Source: JAPLKX01 sp035530195
Lineage (GTDB): Bacteria > Hydrogenedentota > Hydrogenedentia > Hydrogenedentales > SLHB01
NCBI GenBank assembly: GCA_035530195.1
Contig: DATKVG010000020.1
Location: 1-47,625 of the forward strand
Length of the DNA stretch: 47,625 nucleotides
Direction: 5' to 3'
In this document: positions 7,650-15,890 of the stretch, one piece after another
Numbering within the stretch: position 1 is the first letter of the stretch
Layout of the letters: each line of letters starts with the position of its first letter
Program-made: the position numbers and the translations under genes
The notes under the pieces: model-generated
Told to the model about the DNA's origin: nothing
Database searches by the model: none
The model's input: the letters and a program-made list of their open reading frames with translations, nothing else

Positions 7650-8151
7650 CCGCGTCCGCCGCGTTCCCCACGCGCCACTCCGCCCAATCGGCTTCCCCGT
7701 ATCCGCACGCAAACCGCCTTACCCGCGAAAACCGGGCAATTCTGCGCAATTCCGGGCAATTCCGGGGCAGACTACGGATTTCGCCCAACTGACTCACCTC
7801 CTGCCGATCTCAGTGCGAAGTTCTCAGTGCGACCCTCGATCCGGCTGATAAGTGGCGGCAGTCGCCCAGAGGCCAAACCATTCCTACCTACGGTCTACAG
7901 CCTACAGTCTCCAGCCTGTCCCGGTGCCTCTTCCGTCCCTTGCGTTAAGAATGTTCTTTCTTTGCGTTTCTCTGCGTCGGACCGTCCGCGGTCCGCCTTT
8001 TGTGGCTAAATAATCCCCGAATCCGCAAATCCTCCAGTCTTAGGACTCCGGACTCCAGACTCCGGACTCAACTTGCGCCTTCTCGCCGAAGATCGTACTA
8101 TGCTCGATGTGTCGGCGGGCGGTTTGGGCCTGACAACGGAGTGGTCAGCGT
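7650..8151. other. Gene-free spacer with short simple repeats
   Basis: No credible gene is seen in this 502-nt stretch. It holds CAATTCCGGG-type repeats (about 7738-7772), runs of CTACAG/CTCCAG words (about 7896-7918), and alternating GGACTCC words (about 8043-8070). A perfect hairpin GGACCG/CGGTCC lies at 7979-7994, followed by GCCTTTT. The last could terminate transcription rightward. The spacer precedes the ABC ATPase gene; no clear promoter was recognised. Confidence 0.5.
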
Positions 8152-9708
8152 ATGAGCGAATTTGTGCTGGAGATGCGGGCGGTCACCAAACGGTTTCCGG
8201 GCGTGGTGGCGCTGGACAACGTCCAGTTTGACCTGCGCCCGGGCGAGGTCCACTGCCTGGTGGGCGAAAACGGCGCCGGCAAATCAACCCTCATGAAAAT
8301 CCTGGCCGGCGCACAGCCCATGGATTCCGGGTCGATCCTGTTGTCGGGCGACCCCGTCAAGATCCAGTCGCCCCACCACGCCCAGCAACTCGGCATCAGC
8401 ATGATTTACCAGGAGTTTAACCTCAGCCCCTACCTGAGTGTCGCCGAAAACATCTTCCTGGGCAGAGAACCCCGGCTGGGCAAGTCGCCGTTCATCAACT
8501 GGTCCAAAATGTACCGGGACGCCCGCGAGATTCTCGCCCGGATTAAAGTCGATCTCGACGTGCGCAAGCCCGTCAACGAATGCAGCGTCGCACAGCAGCA
8601 GATGGTCGAAATAGGCAAAGCGCTCTCGTTCAACTCGAAGATCATCGTCATGGACGAGCCGTCCGCCACACTCACCGAACACGAACTCAAGGCGTTGTTC
8701 GATCTCATTCACACCCTGCGCGGACAAGGCATCGGCCTCATCTACATCTCCCACCGGCTCGAAGAAATCTTCGAAATCGGCGATCGCGTCACCGTCATGC
8801 GCGACGGCCAGTACATCGGCACCAGCGACGTCGCCGACATGACCCGGGAAAAGATCATTCACATGATGGTAGGCCGCGAACTCAAAGACGAGTTCCCCAA
8901 ACAGGTGTTTACGCCGGGCGAAGAACTCCTGCGCGTCGAGCGGCTGACCCGGGCCGGCGCGTTTTGCGACGTGTCGTTCAACGTCTGTGCGGGCGAAGTC
9001 GTCGGCCTCACGGGCCTGGTCGGCGCGGGCAGGACCGAAGTCGCCCGGGCCATATTCGGCGCCGACCCCATCGACAGCGGCCAGGTCTATCTGCGCGGGC
9101 AGGCCGTCACCATCAAATCGCCGCAGGACGCCATAGCCCGCGGCGTCGGCCTGCTCACCGAAGACCGCAAAGGCCAAGGGCTGGTGGTGGGTATGACCGT
9201 GCGGGAAAACTCGACGCTCGCCAACCTGAAGTCGCTCGTGAAGATCGTCTTTATCAACCGCCGGGCCGAACGTGACGTCACCAAACAGTTTGTCAAGGAA
9301 TTGCAGATCAAGACGCCCAGCATCGAGCAGATCGTGCAGAACCTCAGCGGCGGCAACCAGCAGAAAGTCGTCCTGGCCAAGTGGCTGTTCACCAAATCGC
9401 AGGTCTTGATATTCGACGAACCCACCCGCGGCATTGACGTCGGCGCCAAAGTCGAAATCTACAAGCTCATGAACGAACTCGCCCGGAAAGGCGCGTCAAT
9501 CCTCATGATCTCCAGCGAACTCCCCGAAGTACTCGGCATGTGCGACCGGATTCTCGTCATGCACGAAGGAAGGCTCGCAGGAGAACTGGCCCGAGCCGAA
9601 GCGACCCAGGAAAAAATCATGCGGCTCGCCACCGGCACTGCCGCAACCCCCCCGGCCGAGCCTGCCGCTGCCGCCGCCACCGGACCGGAAGCCGCCGAAC
9701 AAATCTGA
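8152..9708 (+). CDS. Sugar-type ABC transporter ATP-binding protein (RbsA/MglA/XylG family)
   Basis: This 518-residue protein has two fused nucleotide-binding domains. Domain 1 has Walker A GENGAGKS (38-45), a degenerate signature (CSVAQQQ) and Walker B IVMDEP (165-170). Domain 2 has a degenerate Walker A GLVGAGRT (288-295), an intact signature LSGGNQQ (398-404) and Walker B LIFDEP (419-424). This complementary degeneracy is typical of the ribose/galactose/xylose importer ATPases. The length is normal, plus an Ala/Pro-rich tail (about 496-518). No permease or substrate-binding protein is adjacent on either side, so its partners must be encoded elsewhere. It is followed by the hairpin at 9840. 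A GGAG precedes the ATG by about 11 nt. Confidence 0.95.
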   Translation: MSEFVLEMRAVTKRFPGVVALDNVQFDLRPGEVHCLVGENGAGKSTLMKILAGAQPMDSGSILLSGDPVKIQSPHHAQQLGISMIYQEFNLSPYLSVAENIFLGREPRLGKSPFINWSKMYRDAREILARIKVDLDVRKPVNECSVAQQQMVEIGKALSFNSKIIVMDEPSATLTEHELKALFDLIHTLRGQGIGLIYISHRLEEIFEIGDRVTVMRDGQYIGTSDVADMTREKIIHMMVGRELKDEFPKQVFTPGEELLRVERLTRAGAFCDVSFNVCAGEVVGLTGLVGAGRTEVARAIFGADPIDSGQVYLRGQAVTIKSPQDAIARGVGLLTEDRKGQGLVVGMTVRENSTLANLKSLVKIVFINRRAERDVTKQFVKELQIKTPSIEQIVQNLSGGNQQKVVLAKWLFTKSQVLIFDEPTRGIDVGAKVEIYKLMNELARKGASILMISSELPEVLGMCDRILVMHEGRLAGELARAEATQEKIMRLATGTAATPPAEPAAAAATGPEAAEQI

Positions 9709-9813
9709 ATTCTTTCTTGTACTACTAACCTTCAATTTCTTGTTGCCCCGCGCAAAATGTCTTGTGCACCTGGGATCCGGCGGTCAGGCACGGCCGGCGT
9801 GCGAGAAACTCAA

Positions 9814-9992
9814 ATCAAAGCCTGTCATCCTGAGCGATCAAGCCCTGTGGCAGGGCTTTTTTGTGAAAGAAAACGAAGATCAAAACATGTCATCCAAAGC
9901 CCGCCCCAAAGCCTGTCATCCTGAGCGACCAAGCCCTGTCGCCAGGGCTTTTTTGTGGCAGAAAACCAAGATCAAAGCCTGTCATCCTGAGC
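9814..9992. repeat. Direct repeats built around a terminator-like hairpin
   Basis: Units at 9814-9880 and 9906-9972 are near-identical over about 67 nt. Each begins ATCAAAGCCTGTCATCCTGAGC, carries a hairpin (AAGCCCTG/CAGGGCTT followed by T6) and ends with an AAAAC-AAGAT stretch. A partial unit lies at about 9879-9896 and a third head at 9971-9992. The rest of the gene-free spacer (9709-9813 and 9993-10236) contains no gene that I can support. The CTGTCATCCTGAGC word is common in intergenic DNA of many environmental genomes. Confidence 0.75.
9840..9862 (+). terminator. Intrinsic-type terminator after the ABC ATPase
   Basis: An 8-bp perfect stem AAGCCCTG/CAGGGCTT has a 3-nt loop and runs straight into a T tract. 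It is 130 nt past the ABC ATPase stop. A second copy with a 4-nt loop is at about 9931-9954 inside the same repeat unit, so the repeat itself supplies terminators. Confidence 0.6.
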
Positions 9993-10236
9993 CCCGCCAG
10001 CCACCGGCTTTGGGTACTGCGGCGAGGCGTCTGATGGCGGGGCGTGAGGATCCCCCCGCTCGGAACCAGTGGCGTCCCAAGAGGTCTTCGCAACAGCGAC
10101 TAAGTCGGCGCGTTGGCCAGTCAACGCTCGATACGCCGATTTGGCTCCTCGTGTGGCGAGGGGAAACGGGACTTGGCAGCCGTTGCATGCCGGCGCGCAT
10201 GTGCAGTAATCTCTGGCAATGGACAAGGAGCTTCCT

Positions 10237-11193
10237 ATGAGGCGTTTTCTGATTGTATCCGCCGTTTTCGCCTTAACAACGTTGGCTGCGGGAGCGCAGC
10301 CTGCCAGCGTGACGTTTGAACAGGCAGACGGCCGCGTCTCCATCCTCATCGCCGGCAAGAACGTCGCTGTATACATCTACAACGATCCGGCCGTGATGCG
10401 GCCCTATTTCTGCCAGGTGAAAACGCCCGGCGGAATCCAAGTGACCAGGCTCCACCCGCCCGATCCCGTCGCCAACAAGCGCAACGACGATCACGAAACC
10501 ATGCACCCGGGCCTCTGGCTGGCGTTCGGCGACCTCGATGGCGGCGACTACTGGCGAAACAAAACGGCCGTGCGCCACGTCCGGTTTGAAGGTCCGTTTA
10601 CCGCTGAGGGCTCCGTGGGGCGCTTCGCCGTGGTCAACCGCTATGAGAACCCCGAGGGCGGCGAGCCGGTGTGCGAAGAAACCTGCACCTACTCAATTCA
10701 TATCGCGCCGCAAGGCTACCTGATTACGGCTAAAAGTTCGTTTAGTTCCGAGAAAGATTTCTATTTCGGCGATCAGGAAGAGATGGGGTTCGGGATGCGC
10801 CTGAACACCCCGTTGACTGTCAAGTTTGGCTCGGGCGAGATCAGAAACAGCAACGGCGGCGTCAACGAAAAAGGAACCTGGGGCAACCAGGCCAAATGGT
10901 GCTCTGCCGCCGGCGTGATCGACGGCCGGCGCGTCGGCATTATCCTCATGCCGGACCCGGCCAACTTCAGGCCCTCGTGGTTTCACTCGCGCGACTACGG
11001 CCTCGTTGTTGCCAATCCGTTCGGCAAGAAAAGCATGATGGCGCCGGATGACGACGCCGTACAACCCGACCGCAGCCACACGCGGCAGTTGGGTTTTGGC
11101 GTGTTTGTGTTCGACCTCCCGCAGGATCAACAACCGGACTACAACCAGGCCTACGCGTTGTACCAGGCCGCCCTGGAGGCTCATGGTCGCTGA
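10237..11193 (+). CDS. Exported DUF6807 (PmoA-like) protein
   Basis: This 318-residue protein has a clear signal peptide (about 1-20, MRRFLIVSAVFALTTLAAGA). The mature part matches the DUF6807/PmoA family of PVC-type bacteria. It includes AVYIYNDPAVMRPYF, the HPPDPV region, an NDDHETMHPGLWLAFGDL segment, and a late beta-rich half. The family is annotated as methane-oxygenase PmoA-like by an old name but is thought to act on carbohydrates; the substrate is unknown. AAGGAG at 10225-10230 sets the start at 10237 rather than the ATG at 10219. Its stop overlaps the next gene by 11 bp, which indicates a coupled pair. Confidence 0.85.
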   Translation: MRRFLIVSAVFALTTLAAGAQPASVTFEQADGRVSILIAGKNVAVYIYNDPAVMRPYFCQVKTPGGIQVTRLHPPDPVANKRNDDHETMHPGLWLAFGDLDGGDYWRNKTAVRHVRFEGPFTAEGSVGRFAVVNRYENPEGGEPVCEETCTYSIHIAPQGYLITAKSSFSSEKDFYFGDQEEMGFGMRLNTPLTVKFGSGEIRNSNGGVNEKGTWGNQAKWCSAAGVIDGRRVGIILMPDPANFRPSWFHSRDYGLVVANPFGKKSMMAPDDDAVQPDRSHTRQLGFGVFVFDLPQDQQPDYNQAYALYQAALEAHGR

Positions 11194-12058
11194 ATCGGAA
11201 CCGATTGGCATCGTAGGGCTCGGCCTCGTGGGCCGGGCCGTCGCGCACCGCCTGCTTGCCGCCGGCTACCCCGTGTTCGGGTACGACATCGACGAGACCG
11301 CGTGTGCCGCGGCCCGCGAAACCGGCGTCGACGTCTTGCCGGACGCCCAGGCCGTCGCCCGCCAGGCAAAAACCATCCTGCTGAGCTTGTTGACGTCGGA
11401 AAACCGGCGCGAGTTGATGTGGGGCAAGCAGGCCATGGCCGATACGCTTCAAACCGGCACCCTTATCCTCGACGCCATAACGGGCCGACCCGAAGACATC
11501 GAAGAAGATGCGCAGCGCCTCGCCAAAGACGGCGTGAAACTGGTGGACGTGTGCCTGTCCGGGTCGAGCCACGTAATCGGCGAGGGCCGCGCGCTCGCTT
11601 TGGTTGGCGACAGGGAGGAAGACGCGGATTATGCCGGCCTGCTTCAGGTTTTCTCGAAAGCGCAGTACTATTTCGGCGCGCCCGGCCAGGGCAACCGAGT
11701 CAAGCTGATCGTGAACCTGGTGTTCGGGTTGAACCGGCTCGTGCTGGCCGAAGCGCTGGGACTCGCCGAGCACGCCGGGTTTGATCTCGGCGAGATTCTC
11801 GAAGTGCTCCGCGCCGGCGACACCTATAGCACCGTCATGGACGCAAAAGGCCCCAAGATGGTGTCGGGCATCTACGAGCCGCCGGCGGCGCGCCTGGCCC
11901 AGCACGCCAAGGACGTCCACCTGATCCTCGAGTTCGCGCTCCAGGTTGGCGCGGCGGCGCCCATGTCGGAAACGCACGCCGGCCTCATCGACGCGCTTGT
12001 CCGCGACGGCTGGGGCGACTTCGACAACGCCGCCATTTTCGAGGCGTACCGACTGTGA
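11183..12058 (+). CDS. NAD(P)-dependent 3-hydroxyisobutyrate-dehydrogenase-type oxidoreductase
   Basis: This 291-residue protein is a beta-hydroxyacid dehydrogenase. It has an N-terminal Rossmann motif GIVGLGLVGRA (about 9-19) and substrate-binding DVCLSGSS (about 122-129). The catalytic region GQGNRVKLIVN carries Lys174 and Asn178, and an all-helical C-terminal domain (NAD_binding_11) follows. It would oxidise a 3-hydroxyacid or sugar acid with NAD(P). The start overlaps the DUF6807 gene by 11 bp with GGAGG just upstream, so the two probably act in one catabolic step series; the substrate is not evident. The length is normal for the family. Confidence 0.9.
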   Translation: MVAESEPIGIVGLGLVGRAVAHRLLAAGYPVFGYDIDETACAAARETGVDVLPDAQAVARQAKTILLSLLTSENRRELMWGKQAMADTLQTGTLILDAITGRPEDIEEDAQRLAKDGVKLVDVCLSGSSHVIGEGRALALVGDREEDADYAGLLQVFSKAQYYFGAPGQGNRVKLIVNLVFGLNRLVLAEALGLAEHAGFDLGEILEVLRAGDTYSTVMDAKGPKMVSGIYEPPAARLAQHAKDVHLILEFALQVGAAAPMSETHAGLIDALVRDGWGDFDNAAIFEAYRL

Positions 12059-12136
12059 CCGGCGCGCCGTCTTGGAGGCGGCCGGGACCCGCGGGGCGAG
12101 GATCAGACGCGGCTGGCGGGCTGGCCATAGGCATAA

Positions 12137-13330
12137 TCAGGCCCGCCGTTCCCGCTCGAACGGCTCGAGGATCAACTCCCCCAGGTCGTCCTTGTACTTC
12201 TCGATCGTAAACTCGCGCAACACCCGCTCATAACCTTGCCGCCCCAGCCGCTCCCGCAACGCCTGATTGCCCAGCAGTTTTCTCAGCGCGTCCGCAATCG
12301 CCTCCACGCTGCCCGTCTCGATCAGCAGGCCGGATTCGCCGTCGGCCACCGCATCGGGTATGCCGCCGTTGTTCGACCCGATTACGGGTTTCCCGCACGC
12401 GCCCGCTTCGATGTAGACGATGCCGAAACTCTCGATGTCGCCAAAGGGTTTTTTGATATACAGGCTCGGCAAAATAAACACGTCGCACGCGTGGTAGAAT
12501 GCCACGATGTCGCGGTTACCGGGAAACAGGACGTGCTCCACCACGCCGCGTTCCGCCGCGAGGTCTTTGAGCCTCTTATCGTCGGGGCCGGCGCCGGCCA
12601 CCACGTACATCGCGTCCGGGAACTGTTTGAGCAGGGCGGGCATCGCCTCGATCACGAGGTGCTGGCCTTTGCGGTGGGTCAAATGGCCCACGCTGAGAAT
12701 AACCTGCTTGCCGGAGAGTTGCTCCCGCTTTCTAAACGCATCGAGATCCTGAGGGGGGGCAAATCTTTCCAGTTCAATTTTTGGGTGCAGGATGACGATC
12801 TTCTCACCCGGAACGCCCATGGAAACCAAATAGTCTTTCCCCCACCTGCTTATGGCGCTCACGCGGAACGCCTTTTGCAGAACTCGGAGGCGCAGCCTCC
12901 CCGCCGGCCCCCGCCTCTGTCTTACCAACTCGCTCCCGTAGGTGTGGACCGCATAAGGCATTCGGAAAAACCCCAGGAACAGGCCCGCCACGCCGGTCGG
13001 GTAACAATGGCTGAAATAGACGAGGTCGACCTTGTACCGCTTGGCCAGCCACAACGTCAAAACGAAGAACCGGACCACCGAAAACAGCGTCTTGAGTTTT
13101 GACTGCATCGAGTAATCGGACCGATGCACGGGAAAAGGGAGCGCGGAATCGATTCTCGCCGCGGTTTCTCTCGTCGCGGCATTCAGCACCCGGTGCGACG
13201 ACGTATTGGTGCCCCACGGCGCAAGCACCATCACCTCGTCCGGGGGCAGGCTTTTGGCCATGGTCAACATGATCTGGCTGATGCCCCCCGAGACGGGCGG
13301 AAAGTTGTGCGCTACAAACAGGATTTTCAC
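12137..13330 (-). CDS. Glycosyltransferase family 4 (GT-B)
   Basis: This 397-residue protein has the GT-B layout. The N-terminal domain starts MKILFVAHNFPPVSGG, and the C-terminal domain contains ILSVGHLTHRKGQHLVIEAM and VLFPGNRD. The donor-binding EX7E-like segment is FGIVYIEAGACGKPVIG (about 305-320), followed by NGGIPDAVADGESGLL. It transfers a sugar from a nucleotide donor during surface-polysaccharide assembly at the cytoplasmic membrane face. The start is GTG at 13330, 18 nt after the wecC stop, in the wecB-wecC-GT4 operon. The sugar and acceptor cannot be told from sequence. Confidence 0.93.
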   Translation of the reverse strand: MKILFVAHNFPPVSGGISQIMLTMAKSLPPDEVMVLAPWGTNTSSHRVLNAATRETAARIDSALPFPVHRSDYSMQSKLKTLFSVVRFFVLTLWLAKRYKVDLVYFSHCYPTGVAGLFLGFFRMPYAVHTYGSELVRQRRGPAGRLRLRVLQKAFRVSAISRWGKDYLVSMGVPGEKIVILHPKIELERFAPPQDLDAFRKREQLSGKQVILSVGHLTHRKGQHLVIEAMPALLKQFPDAMYVVAGAGPDDKRLKDLAAERGVVEHVLFPGNRDIVAFYHACDVFILPSLYIKKPFGDIESFGIVYIEAGACGKPVIGSNNGGIPDAVADGESGLLIETGSVEAIADALRKLLGNQALRERLGRQGYERVLREFTIEKYKDDLGELILEPFERERRA

Positions 13331-13348
13331 CGGCCGACGCCGCTCCGA

Positions 13349-14602
13349 TCACGAACCCAGCACGTTCACTTGGAAAGCGGCTTCCCTCCAGTCCTCGTGT
13401 TCGAGAAAACCTCGTGTGTCGAATAACACCCTGTGACGGACGTGCTTCGATACCTGCCGCGGGTTGATATACCGGTAATCGTCATGATCCGTGAGCAGCA
13501 ATATGCAGTCGGCGGCATTGAAACAGTCGTCGAGACTCGAAAGTTGGAACGGGAAGTTTTTCACATAGGGGTCGTTTACGGCAACCTTGACGCCAAGATC
13601 GATCAGTTGTTTCACAATCTGCAGCGAGGGGCTTTCCCGCATGTCGTCGACGTTGCCTTTGAAGGCCACGCCGAGCGCGGCGACTTTCGGCTCGTCCACC
13701 CCCTCGATCAGTTTCATGGTGCGCATCACCACATGGCCGGGCATCCCGTCGTTGCGCAACCGCGCCGCATGGATGATCTTTGCCTCGTCCGGAAACTGCT
13801 CGACCAGAAACCAGGGGTCCACCGAAATGCAATGGCCTCCAACTCCCGGCCCTGCCTTGTGGAGATTGACCCGCGGGTGCCTGTTGGCAAGCACCACCAC
13901 CTCGCCAAAATTAATGCCCAGACGCTCGCACAGGATCGCCGTTTCGTTGGCCAGAGCGATGTTGACGTCGCGGAATGTGTTCTCGATGACTTTGACCATT
14001 TCGGCCGTGGTGACGTCGGTGAGGAAAATGCCGCCCTCGACGAAGGTCTTGTAAATGTCGCGGGCCTGTTGCGCGCAGTTTTTCGTCAAACCGCCGATCA
14101 CCCGGTCATTCTGAATGAGCTCTTTCAGAATTCTTCCCGGTAACACCCGTTCTGGGCAATGGGCGAGACCGAAATCCTCCCCGGCCCGTAGGCCCGACCG
14201 CTCGAGGATGGGCGCCAGGAGGTTGCGGCATGTGCCCGGAGGCGACGTGGATTCCAGAATCACCAGCGAGCCTTTTTCGAGGAACGGCACGATCTGTTCT
14301 GCGGCCTGAACGATGTGTCGCATGTCGGCTTTTTTGTTCGAAGTCAATGGGGTGGGCACGGCGATGAAAAAGACGTCGGATTTCTCGGGCTCGACGGAAG
14401 CGTGGAGGTTGCCGGATTGTATGGCGGCCTTGACGACGGTTTGCAGGCCAGGTTCTTCGATGTGGATTCTCCCCTTGGCAAGGGTATCCACAACCCGGGG
14501 ATTGATGTCCACCCCTAGCACGTGAAACCCGTTTGAAGCCAGCACGCTTGCCGTGGGCAGCCCGATGTAGCCGAGGCCGAGTACGCAAATCCGTTTCTTC
14601 AT
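13349..14602 (-). CDS. UDP-N-acetyl-D-mannosamine dehydrogenase-like nucleotide-sugar dehydrogenase
   Basis: This 417-residue protein has a Rossmann start VLGLGYIGLPTA (about 7-18), the middle domain with ESTSPPGT, and the catalytic-thiol motif GVGGHCISVDPWF (Cys258). The C-terminal UDP-binding domain includes GVAFKGNVDDMRESPS. These are the hallmarks of UDP-sugar 6-dehydrogenases, which oxidise C6 to a uronic acid with two NAD. Being 3 nt downstream of an UDP-GlcNAc 2-epimerase makes UDP-ManNAc the likely substrate, giving UDP-ManNAcA. AAGGAG in the wecB tail precedes the ATG. Confidence 0.93.
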   Translation of the reverse strand: MKKRICVLGLGYIGLPTASVLASNGFHVLGVDINPRVVDTLAKGRIHIEEPGLQTVVKAAIQSGNLHASVEPEKSDVFFIAVPTPLTSNKKADMRHIVQAAEQIVPFLEKGSLVILESTSPPGTCRNLLAPILERSGLRAGEDFGLAHCPERVLPGRILKELIQNDRVIGGLTKNCAQQARDIYKTFVEGGIFLTDVTTAEMVKVIENTFRDVNIALANETAILCERLGINFGEVVVLANRHPRVNLHKAGPGVGGHCISVDPWFLVEQFPDEAKIIHAARLRNDGMPGHVVMRTMKLIEGVDEPKVAALGVAFKGNVDDMRESPSLQIVKQLIDLGVKVAVNDPYVKNFPFQLSSLDDCFNAADCILLLTDHDDYRYINPRQVSKHVRHRVLFDTRGFLEHEDWREAAFQVNVLGS

Positions 14603-14605
14603 TCG

Positions 14606-15724
14606 TCACTCCTTAAACCGTGATGTCAAATCGTCCGCGATACGAATTCTGGCCAGTCCGTCGCCGTAGGGATTGATCGCGTTGGCCATCCGGGCGTACG
14701 CCGCGGAATCGTCCAAGAGGCGCTGGACGTGGCTGGTAATGCCATCGTAAGTTGTGCCCACCAGCACGGCCGTACCGGATTCAATGGCTTCAGGCCGTTC
14801 CGTCACTTCGCGCATCACCAGCACCGGTTTTCCCAGCGACGGCGCTTCTTCCTGTATGCCGCCTGAGTCGGTCAGCACCAGTGTCGACTTCTTCAAAAGA
14901 TGCACAAACGGGACATACTCGAGCGGCGCGGTCAGGAACACGCGCTCCTCGCCCCCGAGCACCTGCCGGGCCACGCGCTGGACATTGGGGTTCGGATGCA
15001 CGGGGTAGATCACGTCCACGGTCGGGTTGGACCTGGCGATATCTCTCATAGCGCGGCACATTTCCTCGAACGGCTTTCCGAAACTCTCGCGTCGGTGCGC
15101 GGTAACGAGGATCAGTCGGCGTCCATTGGATCCCGCGGCATCGAAGAGGGGGTTGTCGAACTGGTACGGTTTTTCAGCCACATCGAGAAGGGCGTCGATA
15201 ACCGTGTTGCCCGTGACGCGTATGGAATCCTCGCCAAAACCTTCGTTGAGCAGGTTGCGGCGGGCCGATTGGGTCGGGGCGTAATGATAGTCGCACAGCG
15301 CGTCGCACAATCGCCGGTTAATCTCTTCGGGGAACGGCTGGTACTTGTCGTGCGTCCGCAAGCCTGCCTCGACATGGGCCACCGGGATTTTCTTGTAATA
15401 GGCAGCGAGGGCCGCGGCAAAGGAGGTCGTGGTGTCCCCGTGAACGAGGACCACATCCGGTCGTGCTTCGTCCAGCACCCCCTGCATGCCCGACAACACG
15501 TGGTTGGTAATATCCGTCAAATCCTGGTCGGGCTGCATGACGTTGAGGTCAAAATGCACTGGTAGTCCAAAGACCTGGATTACCTGATCGAGGAGATCCC
15601 GATGCTGGGCCGTCAGGCACACGCTTATTTCAAATTGGGAGGCGCGGCCCCCGATTTCTTTTATCACGGGGGCCATTTTAATGGCCTCGGGGCGCGTCCC
15701 AACAACGGCAAGAACTTTTATCAT
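14606..15724 (-). CDS. UDP-N-acetylglucosamine 2-epimerase (non-hydrolysing)
   Basis: This 372-residue protein carries the family signatures VVGTRPEAIKMAPVI at the N-terminus, LVHGDTTTSFAAALAAYY, HVEAGLRT, TAHRRESFGKP, and TDSGGIQEEAPSLGKPVLVMR near the C-terminus. It converts UDP-GlcNAc to UDP-ManNAc in the cytoplasm. It is the first gene of a minus-strand operon with the dehydrogenase and a GT4. A promoter-like pair sits at 15778-15807, giving a leader of about 50 nt. Together with wecC it supplies ManNAcA-type sugars for a surface glycan. Confidence 0.96.
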   Translation of the reverse strand: MIKVLAVVGTRPEAIKMAPVIKEIGGRASQFEISVCLTAQHRDLLDQVIQVFGLPVHFDLNVMQPDQDLTDITNHVLSGMQGVLDEARPDVVLVHGDTTTSFAAALAAYYKKIPVAHVEAGLRTHDKYQPFPEEINRRLCDALCDYHYAPTQSARRNLLNEGFGEDSIRVTGNTVIDALLDVAEKPYQFDNPLFDAAGSNGRRLILVTAHRRESFGKPFEEMCRAMRDIARSNPTVDVIYPVHPNPNVQRVARQVLGGEERVFLTAPLEYVPFVHLLKKSTLVLTDSGGIQEEAPSLGKPVLVMREVTERPEAIESGTAVLVGTTYDGITSHVQRLLDDSAAYARMANAINPYGDGLARIRIADDLTSRFKE

Positions 15725-15777
15725 AACCAGTTAAACAACCTGTTTTCCCTCGGCCGGGAGGTGGCGGAAGCAAGTGC

Positions 15778-15807
15778 ATTATAACGACTCGATGGCGCCA
15801 TTCTAAA
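15778..15807 (-). promoter_or_regulatory. Promoter for the wecB-wecC-GT4 operon
   Basis: On the minus strand a perfect TATAAT (15783-15778) is preceded, after 18 nt, by TTTAGA (4/6 match). The start site would be near 15771, giving a leader of about 47 nt to the wecB ATG. The gene on the plus strand begins about 85 nt further right, so this is a divergent control region. Confidence 0.5.
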
Positions 15808-15890
15808 GTGGCCGCGCCAACAAGGTTATTTGCATAAGCCCAAGCACATCAGTATCATTTGAACGTGTTGAAAGTCTTTATTCTGTGAAT

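Noticed and set aside
10219..10236. Upstream ATG for the DUF6807 gene
   Set aside because: AAGGAG lies inside the extra codons and is ideally spaced for the ATG at 10237, which also begins the signal peptide.
9740..10240. 166-codon frame across the repeat-rich spacer
   Set aside because: It consists of translated direct repeats and hairpins, with no ribosome site or conserved segments.
10967..11977. Minus-strand frame opposite the oxidoreductase
   Set aside because: Shadow of the dehydrogenase gene; no start context or domain.
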